NCBI GenBank assembly: GCA_001936135.1
Contig: CP012813.1
Location: 1,612,001-1,676,000, forward strand
Direction of reading: 5' to 3'
From: Saccharomycopsis fibuligera x Saccharomycopsis cf. fibuligera
Taxonomy: Eukaryota; Ascomycota; Saccharomycetes; Ascoideales; Saccharomycopsidaceae
DNA: 64,000 bases
Shown: in pieces, positions 29,143 to 38,561 of the stretch
Layout of the letters: each line of letters starts with the position of its first letter
Numbering within the stretch: the stretch's first letter is position 1
The notes under the pieces: generated by a model
What the model was told of the DNA's origin: nothing
Database searches by the model: none
What the model saw: the letters and a program-made list of their open reading frames with translations, nothing else
Position numbers and translations under genes: made by a program

Positions 29143-31475
29143 TTGTTGTCCGCCATTCAAAGTGTGAGCTCCTTGAGGCAATGGCACTTTACTAGCATCA
29201 ACAAACCCGCCATCGTATTTAACCGGTAAAGTGTAATGGCTTTTCCCCGAATATTCACTAGTACTGTCTGAATTATTATGAAAGTGTTTACTAGCCGACG
29301 GCGGCATGAAATTCTCATGGTCAGGGTGGCTAAAGTTGCTGTTGTCGTTGGTTTCGCTGTTGATGGTGTTGTCATCATAGACCGGGCTGGTTGGGCCGGG
29401 ACTCGGTACAAAAAGCTCTTGGCCCAGCAATCCCAAATGCTGAGGAGATCTAGCTTGAAGCTTGCTGTTATTTTTGTTCTTGTGGGGGCTTTCAGTATCA
29501 TCATCTGCAGCAAACATATCCTCAGCGTCGCAGTGTTTCTTACTGCTGTCATTTGGGCCTTCACGGATATCATCAGTTATGGTTTTGCTGTTGCAAATAT
29601 CAAGATTAGTCCTAGTCGCATCTTCCTTCTCAATTTCTTTTTCGTCAGCCTGGATCGCTGCTTTCAAAGCCCACAATTCCGAGTTGACTTTTTGCTCTCT
29701 TTCTTTCTTTAGTTCTTCCGAAAACGCCTTGAATTTATTGTTTGAGGTTGGCTGGTTTCCACCAGTGAATGCATCCCTAGTTAGCATTGGCGGTGTGAAC
29801 AACGCATTACCATTATTGGCATTCAAATTGCTTGTATTTGCATTAGTCAAGCTTGAAAAAATCCCGCCGCCGCCGCCGCCGCCGCCGCCGCCATCGAGCT
29901 TGTTATGGCCGAAATTGGTACTGTTTGTACTTATTGATGAGATTGAGATTGAAATTGAAATTGATGGCGAAGAAGGCGCGCCGGTAGAAGAAAGTCGGCT
30001 AGCATGCGGCAAATGACCTTCTGAGGGCGATCTAGTGAGTAAGTTATTAGTACTACTGGTGCTTTGATTGTTAATATGGTTAAAGTTTTTGATATAATAA
30101 GGAGCAAACTCATCGCCGCCAGTTGCTTTGAAAAGAGCATGGAGGCTTCCCGGAGTAGTCCTGGAATGGCGAAGTTGAATCCCATTGCCATTGCCATTGC
30201 CATTGGTTTTGGCCTCTGCTCCATTGTTTTTGTAGTAAGGAGAATTATTGAAGTGACTACTGATCTCAGCCATCGGGGTTCTTGGAAGGTTGTTATCCTC
30301 AATGACCTCAACTGCGTCCGCGCCGAGGCCCAACGGATCAAATTCGCGAATGTTGGTTTGTGCTATTTTGCCATTACTGTTGTTATTCCCATTGCCGATG
30401 TTGGTGTTATTATTATTATTACTATTACTATTCGCGGCAGCAGCTGAGGCTATAGATGTCAATGTAGTAGTGGAACTTGTAAAGAACGAAGCGGCGGCTG
30501 AAGATTTGGCCATTGGCGGCGGCGCCAAGTCATAACCAGCGCTGCTGCTGCTGCTGTCTTGGGTGATCAGCAGTGATGGAACCGTAACGATTTTGGCGGT
30601 TGGTGAGAAAAGATTCTTTGCGACTAGTTTTTTAGAAAAATTGTGGGTGGCGCCAGCAGGCAGTGGTTCTCCCAAATTGTTGTTGTTGCTGCTTGTGTTA
30701 GTGCTTGGCTTGAGCTGGACGCCAGGGTTGTAGTATTTGATATTTGTGTTGATGTTGGGAGGGTGGCGACGGTTTGGTTTGGCAAACTTGTCATCCACGT
30801 CACGGCAGCGGCTAGGCTGCTGCTCAAGGTTAACGGTATCTTTTTGGGTCTGTCTTTGCTTATGGCTCTGCTCGCGGCGGTATAATTTATCTGGTTCCAC
30901 TGATTCCGCATATGAATGAATTGGCGACATATCCTGGGCACTGCCATCCAAGTCAGCATCAGCACCATAAGGATCCAGGCTATGTGAGCTGTGCGAGGTG
31001 TGCGAACTTATGCTATACAAGTCGTCATTATCGTTATCGTTGTCCACATCATCATCATCTTCTTCTTCTTCTTCGTCAAAGCTGCTAACATGATCAAGAT
31101 CAGACCGATACTTGTACTTGCCGTTGGAATACTTGGAGTCGGTAGAGGATGGAGGCGACATGTACCTGTCGCTAAAGGGAATAGACGATTGTTGTTTGTG
31201 CAAGTAGCGATAATGATGGTTGCTGCTGGAACCGGTATTTTTTCTAGAATGATGACGATTGTATGAAGATGACAGTTTTGAGCTGTTCAGTGTCTGTTGC
31301 TGGTGGATATGGTAATTACTGCTGTTGGACTTGTTGGCGGTATGCCTATTCTTGTGGCTATGGCCACCGATACCAAGAGCGTTTTTGATAGTATTACTTC
31401 TATGCGGCTGCTGCTGCTGCTGCTGAACCGGTGAACGCGCTTGATCATAAGCATAACTAGCTTCCGCTTGAGACC

Positions 31476-31509
<34 letters not shown>

Positions 31510-31833
31510 CATCTTGATCTTGATGAGGTTTTCAAAACACTGCTGAGCTTTAGCTTGAGCCTGCTGGTTCAAGTGCAATAAGTCTTGGAATCTGTGATAC
31601 TCTTCCGCAGGCATAGCGGCAGCAGCATTGGCGAATTTTCCAGGATAGTTCTTTTTTAGCACGGTGATGGAGCCCGAGAGGAAGGTGTGCAAGTTCATCC
31701 ATTTCTTGTAAGATTGAGAGTGGTCGCCATTGATGTCGAACAAGATGCACTCTTGGGCAAGAGTGGAGCAGAGACAGTGGCAGTCAGTGAGGTTGCGGGA
31801 AAAAGGAGCGTGGAAGTTGATGGGGAAACTCAT
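26980..31833 (-). CDS. Large AAA ATPase, Sap1/Yta6-like, with degenerate catalytic residues
   Basis: 1617 residues. The first 110 are ordered and Cys/His-containing. About 1150 residues of Gln, Asn, Ser and Gly-rich low-complexity sequence follow, then one C-terminal AAA domain (about 1245-1617) of the katanin/spastin ('meiotic') clade, with WQDISGLNAIKKSLKESI before Walker A. Walker A is GPTGNGK plus a CTG codon (27901-27903), restored to GKS if CTG is Ser. Other key residues are altered: Walker B reads VVFIDDID (Glu to Asp), sensor 1 reads AATSRPW (Asn to Ser), and the Arg-finger segment reads LRIFSNKQY where relatives have RRF..R. An Ala/Ser/Thr-rich insertion of about 45 residues precedes sensor 1. 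S. cerevisiae Sap1 and Yta6 (897 and 754 residues) are the nearest relatives I recall; both are poorly understood. ATP binding is likely; hydrolysis may be weak. Confidence 0.78.
27290..27312 (-). repeat. Poly-Gln (CAG/CAA) repeat in the AAA gene
   Basis: CTG triplets on the plus strand read as Gln codons on the minus strand, inside the helical C-terminal part of the AAA domain. Similar runs lie at 28533-28554, 29110-29148, 31409-31424 and 31481-31507 in the same gene. Confidence 0.85.
29865..29892 (-). repeat. Poly-Gly (GGC) repeat in the AAA gene
   Basis: Nine or so GCC triplets on the plus strand encode a run of Gly. Just beyond (29940-29965) a 6-bp repeat encodes alternating Ser-Ile. Confidence 0.88.
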
Positions 31834-32866
31834 ATCGTATCATTGGGTTGTCTATTAGCAGTCGGTATACACAGCACAGGATGGTGTTGTGTGAAGGGAG
31901 AGATATGTGGTGAATAACTGTTTTCCCACGTATGAGGTGAAAAATTACAGAATGGCCTTTTAATCTTTGTCTTTTTTTTTTTTTTTTTTCTTTTTTTGTT
32001 TGTTCTTTGAGATCAATGGAAGAAACTGCAAGGGAGAAAAAAAAAAATTGCCAATGGAATTTCAGGGTGGAGGGAGGGGCGAGACCAGGAGAGTTTGGAT
32101 GAGAAGAAAATTAGGCAGCAGTAGCAGTAGCGGTAGCAGTGGCAGACAGAGGAGGAAAACGAGGATATAGTAGTGAGACAGCAGTTGAGTCAAAGACGGC
32201 CGTATGTTGTCCAAAATGACGGGGTTGAGTATATACAAGTCTAGTCTGTAAACAGCTATGAGAGTGTCTGGGAAATCAAGATCTCGAGGACGAGCAGCAG
32301 AAAAGACAGCGCAGATCGCCTACAAGCAGCGCCGCGCCGCATTCCCCATCGCCACAGACACTTGGACAGACACTGAGTTTGGTGGCTGTTTTCCGTGAGA
32401 CAGCAGTGCTGGATGTATATATATATATATATATATTTAGGTTGACTACTGGAGCGGTTTCTTTCGTGGAAGAGAACGTCACAGAGCCCCAGCAAAGATA
32501 TACTTTACTGGTCGACATTCGTGGCAAACCACTAGTAGTGCTAGCGCAGACCCTCTTTTCCCCACTGGGATGGATGGGAGACTGAACATCTCTACAGGGC
32601 AAAAGCAGCAAAAGCAGCAAAAGCAGCAAACGCTCGGTGGCTGCTCTACGGCAGCTGGCCCCAGCAAGTGTGACCTTGGCATGCTGGACCTAAAGATCCG
32701 TGGATGGATCTACTACACTTGATGCTATCGTGGATGGACGTTGGCTTCTTTGAGGGTCTTTGAGGGTCCGCCGCTGTGGATCGCCCGATCGCAGTCGCAG
32801 CAATTACAGTTTACCGCGATTCTCGTCCCCCGGTATGTACACAGTGCAACAAGTCTGGTATTTTCA

Positions 32867-32912
<46 letters not shown>

Positions 32913-32950
32913 CATAAAATATATAGCAGCTTTTTCATTCAGGACAATGT
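31834..32950. other. Intergenic: AAA gene upstream region and secreted-protein gene 3' end
   Basis: 1.1 kb without a supported gene. It holds a T tract (31968-31998), (AT)n near 32415-32437, a GCAGCAAAA repeat near 32600-32630, and the long (AT)n at 32869-32910. Frames here are short and repeat-driven. Confidence 0.6.
32869..32910. repeat. (AT)21 microsatellite
   Basis: 42 bases of perfect AT dinucleotide, 40 bp past the stop codon of the downstream secreted-protein gene. It is self-complementary and likely to vary in length. Confidence 0.95.
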
Positions 32951-34023
32951 CTAGCCAAAATGGCTTTTGAGCTTGCCGGCTATCTTACTTGCAACCGATC
33001 CGAGTTTCTTTGCCAGACTGGTTATGGCGCTGGTGATTTTGCTCTTGCTTTTGGTTTGTGAGGCACTGGCAGTACTGCTGCTGCTGCTGCTGCCAATGCT
33101 GCTGGTCAGATCTTCTTTAACCGCATTGACGATTTTGGCAGTACTGCTGCTGCTCCTGCTGGCCTTTGTCTCAATGTCTGTATTAGTTGCCCTTTGTGCC
33201 AGACTCGTCTTCACCACCACAATCCCACTCTTTGCCGCATTCCCACTGCTCCCGGCGGCCACCTTGACGGCACCGCTTGTGGCACCGCTTGTGGCAGCAG
33301 CTGAAACAGCAGCATCACTACTCTTTTTTGCAATTGAACTCTGGTACAACGGACTCTTATCAATAGGCAACCCGTCCCAGCCAAACTTGGCCAACGTACC
33401 GTCCTTATTCGTCACGTACTGCCTATCTTTGCCGACTTTCAAAATGTAGTTTGGCGTCTCTGCTCCCGGTTTAGCTAACCAGTAGTCCTTGTAATCGTTT
33501 AGCTCGGGATGTGCAGCCACCCATTTTGCATTTGCCTTTTTCGACATTTTGCCAGCTTTCTTCAAATCTTTTACATACTGCCGATTTTCCTTGTTGTGCT
33601 TGACCGAAAGCAGACTGGCCCGGGCAAAAATCGAGCTCTTGCGGTTGCCGAGTCGACTTATAATATCGCTTTTCGCTGCCAGGAGGTAAAACCTTCCCAA
33701 GCCCGAAGTAAAGTGCTGTCCGGTCAAAAAGTTGTCGTAGACTTGGTCAGCTATGCTTTGCCCCACCAAGTTGGCCAATTGCCCCAAATTTAGGCCTCTT
33801 TTTTGCCTTTGTAAACCCAGGGTTAGCTGCTGCTGCTGCTGCTGCTGTAGCTGCTGCTGCTGATGGTTCGCTATTAGGTATTGGTAAACGTCTTCTTCAC
33901 AGATTTCGGATATGCCTTGTAGTGCAAAGTGTGTAGCTATGCTGTTTAGTTCGGCTTCAACAGCAGGATCCGGGGCTGCTGTAATGGTGGAAATGGTATT
34001 TGAGGAACAAGATCCAATAATGG

Positions 34024-34056
<33 letters not shown>

Positions 34057-34189
34057 CCGTGGCCCTGCTGTCAGAAAGCGACGGCGATGTTGAAAGCTCA
34101 GCAGCCAGTGATGGTGCCGGCACAGTTATTGGAAACGCAGAACTAGCAGCAAGAAATTGCAGAACCGCAATTATTATTATTGTCAACAT
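32951..34189 (-). CDS. Secreted, Kex2-site protein of unknown function (tandem paralogue A)
   Basis: 412 residues from the ATG at 34189, which gives a clear signal peptide (MLTIIIIAVLQFLAASSA); the upstream frame has no ATG and is poly-Asn. A Ser-rich pro-region follows, then TITAAPD (68-74), a short acidic module (HFALQGISEICEEDVYQYL), a poly-Gln run and a Kex2-type Lys-Arg at 130-131 (QRQKR). The predicted mature part starts GLNLGQLANLVGQSIADQVY and is Lys-rich, without Cys in its first 150 residues. Ala/Ser/Lys-rich low-complexity sequence makes up the rest. Layout and sequence match the neighbour at 34839-35570: TITAAPD, the acidic module, Lys-Arg, then a region sharing IAxQxY and AKxD. 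I do not recognise the family. It is probably exported and cut in the Golgi. Confidence 0.75.
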
Positions 34190-34240
34190 TTTCACTGCGA
34201 CTTGATTATTGACTAACAATACGAACTGTGTGACGACGTA

Positions 34241-34273
<33 letters not shown>
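34241..34273. repeat. (AAT)4-(ATT)7 palindromic microsatellite
   Basis: AAT repeats run directly into ATT repeats, so the two arms can pair as a hairpin. A second, separate copy of the same design lies at 34335-34360. Confidence 0.88.
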
Positions 34274-34334
34274 TTGCTGCCCAGGTAATGTAAGGTTGTT
34301 GCAGACGATGATCGACACCGAGTTGAATAGAAAG

Positions 34335-34360
34335 TAATAATAATATTATTATTATTATTA
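34335..34360. repeat. Second (AAT)n-(ATT)n palindromic microsatellite
   Basis: Same arrangement as at 34241-34273, about 60 bp further from the secreted-protein start codon. Confidence 0.85.
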
Positions 34361-34838
34361 CTGTTATTGTTATTAGTAGTAGTAGTAGTAGTAGGATTAC
34401 TGTCCAGTGCACCATATTTGCAAAGCTGTAAATATCATACATGATATATATAGCTGCTTATAAGCAAATCAGCTCTGCTACGTTAGTGTAATTGCATACC
34501 TCTCTGTCTCACGACCTGCCGGCCACACCGAGTACTTGCCGAGGAGACCAACGTGTACTAGTGGGCATTTAGCGACTCTAGTGGTCTCGGCGATGCGTTG
34601 CAAACTTATGGGTGCATTTATGTGTGGTGTGGGCTCATCGGCTCGTCAGCTCTGGCCGCCAGCATGCATGCATCCTGGACTACGGATCCTCAACTACACA
34701 CACAACTTACTCGTGATAGTTCTAACGGACAATGTCTATTGACTCTAGGTATATAATCGGTTTTTCAAACAAACAAAAAAAGACAAGAAAAAAAAAAATA
34801 AATGTAACTATACTATAAAATGGCAAACGGATACCGAC

Positions 34839-35570
34839 TCAAGCATCTTGTTCCTGCAATTCACGCTTGCCCTTTCCAATCTTGTTGCTAGTACCTTTGT
34901 TGCTACTGCTGGATCCCTTTGGAGCCCATGGGTCAGCTGTCTTTGCAAAATCTTTGTACGCCTTGTCGAGATTCTTCCAGTCATTCTTGAGCTGCTTGTT
35001 GGACTTATAATTACTCTTTTTGTCGGCCAAACTGCTGACTTTAGCCTGGTAGTTTGACTTGATTGCGCATTTGGCATTTTCAATCTTTTGCTTCAAGTCT
35101 GCCTTGGCGCAAGAAAGGTATGCGTCTTTGTAATTGACAGAGCTAGGGGCGTTGTTTTGGTAATGCTCGTATGCTTGACTGGCAATTCCTGCTTTGAGCT
35201 GGTCGACAATGTTACGTTTTGCATGTGTTTGGAATGGCTGAGAAGCAGCAGTGCTAATGAGGCCGTTATTGTAGCTGCTAAAGTACTCATGAATATCATT
35301 TTCGTCGACGTCATACTTGCCTCTTTTTTCAAAATGTTCGAGCATTCTGTCAAAGTGTGCCTCGGCTTCATGGTCAGGAGCAGCAGTAATTGTAGCTTGT
35401 GCGGAGGAACTGATTGTAGAGGATGCGAGTTCGGCGGATGAAGACGAAGCTTCTGGTGCTTCAGTAGCAGCAGTAACCCCAGTGGTTGCTGAGGCTTCCG
35501 GGGCGCTGATTGGCAAAGCAGAAGCAGCAGTGGCCATTAAGACAATTGGTAACCAGTAGTTGTATTGCAT
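34839..35570 (-). CDS. Secreted, Kex2-site protein of unknown function (tandem paralogue B)
   Basis: 243 residues from the first ATG. The signal peptide is MQYNYWLPIVLMATAASA, cut probably before LPIS. A Ser/Ala/Glu-rich pro-region contains TITAAPD (60-66), as in paralogue A, then the module AHFDRMLEHFEKRGKYDVDE and DIHEYF. A Kex2-type Lys-Arg is at 118-119 (THAKR). The predicted mature part (NIVDQLKAGIASQAYEHYQ onward) is Lys/Ala/Asn-rich and helical, with two Cys (in SCAK and AKCA). A further basic pair lies near the end (KGKRELQEQDA). A TATATATA element at about 35704-35711 lies 135 bp upstream. The two genes look like a tandem duplication in which A gained Gln and Ser/Ala expansions. No GPI tail. 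Function unknown to me. Confidence 0.8.
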   Translation of the reverse strand: MQYNYWLPIVLMATAASALPISAPEASATTGVTAATEAPEASSSSAELASSTISSSAQATITAAPDHEAEAHFDRMLEHFEKRGKYDVDENDIHEYFSSYNNGLISTAASQPFQTHAKRNIVDQLKAGIASQAYEHYQNNAPSSVNYKDAYLSCAKADLKQKIENAKCAIKSNYQAKVSSLADKKSNYKSNKQLKNDWKNLDKAYKDFAKTADPWAPKGSSSSNKGTSNKIGKGKRELQEQDA

Positions 35571-36951
35571 TTTAGTAAATTATAGGTTTAGTTAGAGTAT
35601 TGGTAAAGTAAAGATAAAGATAAAGTTGTTGGTTGGTCTTGATATTGATGTAAGAGTTGAGATACTTTCTGCAATGGTAAACAAACCCCAGGGGGGCTTA
35701 CGTCTATATATATACACTCAAAACCACTCTTTTGCTTGACGACCAGGTATCAGGCACCATCCCGTATCAAACACGACCCACCCGCCGTTTACATCCATTC
35801 TTGTTGTTGGCACTGTGACATGGGCAGTGTGTGAGTGAGTCGTTTAAACATTTTACCAGTGGCAGGATTCGCGCCAATACGGCTATCTATCCATTAAACA
35901 GTAGTGGATGGGCTTGGTGGAGCACCAACAGAGTAGAGCGTATTTAAGCCACTGCCAGGATTCCCGGAATCTGTGCTTAACCTTTTGGTAATTGTAATTG
36001 TGCCATGTTGCGGTACGCCATCCTGCGCTGTGGATCGTCCGCTTGAAACCGTTGCGCTGCATGCAGCCCCCCGCCCATCCAGCGGGCCATAGTAAATGGC
36101 CTGTACTGTTCTAGTACTACTGGAAGCAGAACCTGGATTCCACAGATAGCTGACTAGCTAGCTAGCTAGCTGGCTGGCTGGCCTTCGCATCAATGGTTAA
36201 CAATGGTTAGCGTATCGACTGTATTCTTCCAGGAAAGTTTTGGTGCTATAGTTCCTGATCTAACAACACTGCTATGAACAAACTCGTTTTCCGATCAACA
36301 ACGTTGCACTACAAGCCCAGTGCTGCTTTGGCTGTTTGCAAATGGCACAAGCAAAGCTCACCTCACCCTGTAACGCAAAGTTGAATGAAGTCGCTGCTAC
36401 TGCTTGCTACTGCCAGAACCTTTTTGCGCACCTGCCCATCGTGAACTGGCACTGCTGTGTCGCAGTCTCCTGTAGTTAGTACTCGCTGAAACCGTATACT
36501 GAAACCGTGCACTCCATCCGCTGTTTGAGCCAGCTGCACCCCAGAAGTAATACGGTCGATGCCAAATTGGTCCCCACCACCTTCACTGCGCATTAACAGA
36601 AACAGCCCTTCCCATAACCATGCCCCTCTCTCTCTCTCTCTCTTTCTCTCTCACATCAGGTTCCGAGCGACGAAGAATCCTGACAAGATTGGTTGCCGTC
36701 TCTAAAGAACAGGAGCCCGGAAAATATTGTCTGGTTAGTGGCCCTGGTGTTTGACAGGGCAATTTAGCCCTTTCAATTTAAATGGCATGCCTCAAAAGCG
36801 CTCTCGGGGAAAGACATATCGCGGAATCATCGCTAGCATTGCTCGCTTTCCGGACTTGTCTCTGAACAAAAGAATTGATAATCCAGTGTTTTTGGCTGGA
36901 CTTTTTTCCTTTTTTATCTCATTTAAATATCATATTAATTGAAGCGAAAAC
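35571..36951. other. Intergenic: upstream regions of secreted paralogue B and the SRAP gene
   Basis: 1.4 kb between divergent genes, with higher GC than most spacers. It contains a TAGC/TGGC tetranucleotide run (36155-36182) and a (CT)n run (36623-36652). Sequence at about 35855-35935 weakly recalls a tRNA but lacks a proper T-loop. No gene was supported. Confidence 0.55.
36623..36652. repeat. (CT)n microsatellite
   Basis: A CT run interrupted once by TT, about 300 bp upstream of the SRAP gene start. GA/CT tracts are common yeast promoter elements. Confidence 0.85.
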
Positions 36952-38561
36952 ATGTGTGGAAGATACGTTTTTGCAATAGTAAGTAGCGAGGTTCCAGTTG
37001 TTTCTCAGCGAATATATGCAAGTTTGCTCCTTTATTGAACACACGAGTCTTCCACTTTAACTCCTCACTAACACTAATCAGGCCCCAGAAAATCTCGATC
37101 TGACTTTCAAAGAGCAACACAATTTCCATATAGATGAGGTCCGAGGCAGAGACCGTGCTTACCAATCCTACAACATTGGTCCTACAAATTTTGCTCCCGT
37201 GGTGTTTACCGATTTCCAACTTGAAAAACCAGAATATAGCAAAAAGCCAAGTAAAAAAGAAAGCAATGAAAACGGCAGCAAAAACGGTAAACCGGAGCAG
37301 ACTGGCGATAATAAAGTTGTGGCTCAGTATATGAAATGGGGATTCTTGCCATTTTGGGCAAAGGAACCGAAAAAGTTCAAGTAAGTATCTCTGTTCAAGT
37401 ATAAATGCTTCGCATTAACACCACCTTCCGGTTGTCAACTAACATCTAAATAGTGCGTACCGGACATTCAATGCCAAAGTAGAGACCCTCGAAGAAGGCA
37501 ACCGTCTTTGGAGTCCCAGCATTCCACACCATCGCTGCATTGTTCCAGTCCAAGGCTACTACGAATGGTTGCATTCCACCAGGGACAACGACCTCAATCT
37601 ACCTCGCAGCAAGAAAACCACCAAGATTCCATACTATATTAGACACAAAAATCCGAGCGAGTTGTTATTTTTAGCCGGACTTTGGTCACATACTAAAACC
37701 AAAGACGAGGGAGAAGGAGAACGGGATATTTTTACATATACTGTAATTACTGGCCCAGCTCCCAAACAATTGAGCTGGTTGCATGAAAGGATGCCTATTG
37801 TGGTTGAACCTGGTAGCCCAGAATGGGATTGTTGGTTGGACGTTGAGGGAAAACATACAAAACTCGACGACAAGCAATTGCATGCGGTGTTGAAGCCATA
37901 TGAAGGGGATGATTTGGAATGGTTGGAGGTTTCGCAAGAGGTTAACAAGACTAGTAATGACGGAGAGCATTTGATTAAGCCAGTGAAGGGAAACAACAAC
38001 AACAAGGGGATTGATACTTTGGTTAGTGTCAAAAAGGAAAATGATGCGAAGCAGGAAGATAGTGACAGTGGTGTGGAAAAAAAGCAACGCAAAGACGAAG
38101 AAGCAGCACCAGATAATGTTAAGCTAGAAAATAAAAATGAAAGTCAAAATGAAAAAGGCGGTGTTAAGAAGGAGGTAAATACACAAGACAGCAATCTTTC
38201 AAGCAAATCTCTGAAGAAAGTAAAGAAAGAGGATCAAGATTCCACACAATCTCCAGGAAAGAATAATAAGCAGCAAAATGAGGTGAAACAAGAAAACAAG
38301 CAATTCAACGAAGTACCAGTTGTTGCAGATGACGATGAAGAGGAGGAAGTGGAAGAAGACGAGGACGAGGACGAGGACGATGAAGATTTCAATGATGATG
38401 ATCTTGAAGACGACGAAGAAGAGGAACTTGGTGATGAGAATTTTGCAGAAGAAGAAGAAGAGGATGATGCTGCTGATGATGATGATGAAAAAGAACCGGG
38501 AGATAAGAGAAAAGGAGAGTCACATCCAGCTAGCCGCACTCGGAAAAGAACAAAGAACTGA
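36952..38561 (+). CDS. SRAP-domain protein (HMCES/YedK family, YMR114C-like), three exons
   Basis: I reconstruct exons 36952-36978, 37082-37380 and 37454-38561 (1434 coding bases, 477 residues). Exon 1 encodes only MCGRYVFAI. Exon 2 continues APENLDLTF and holds YNIGPTNFAPVV, ending KKF plus two bases; exon 3 completes Asn and reads AYRTFNAKVETL, IPHHRCIVPVQGYYEW and WLHERMP. All SRAP active-site residues are present: Cys2, Asn40, Glu146 and His219. Cys2, exposed after Met removal, forms a thiazolidine crosslink with abasic sites in single-stranded DNA, shielding them until repair; the protein is nuclear in eukaryotes. Beyond about residue 245 there is a Lys/Glu linker, a long Asp/Glu run and a basic KRKGESHPASRTRKRTKN tail, not part of the fold. 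The frame is preserved across both splices, which supports the model. Confidence 0.92.
36979..37081 (+). other. Intron 1 of the SRAP gene
   Basis: 103 bp, donor GTAAGT, branch-like CACTAAC near 37066 and acceptor TCAG. It splits the catalytic N-terminal peptide from the rest in phase 0. Unspliced RNA reads into a stop codon (TGA near 37036). Confidence 0.85.
37381..37453 (+). other. Intron 2 of the SRAP gene
   Basis: 73 bp, donor GTAAGT, branch-like AACTAAC near 37437 and acceptor ATAG. Phase 2: AA plus T makes Asn. Unspliced RNA stops at once (AAG TAA). Confidence 0.87.

Larger units (their letters stand above)
34190..34838. promoter_or_regulatory. Upstream region of secreted paralogue A
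   Basis: 649 bp between the two paralogues. It holds two (AAT)n-(ATT)n palindromes, a (TAG)n run at 34373-34393 and a TATATATA element near 34443-34451, about 255 bp before the ATG at 34189. No gene is seen. Confidence 0.55.

Noticed and set aside
35855-35935. tRNA-like sequence on the minus strand (GGCGCGAATCCTGCC)
   Set aside because: The T-arm can pair, but the loop lacks TTC; the anticodon loop is too long and no matching acceptor 5' strand is found. At best a relic.
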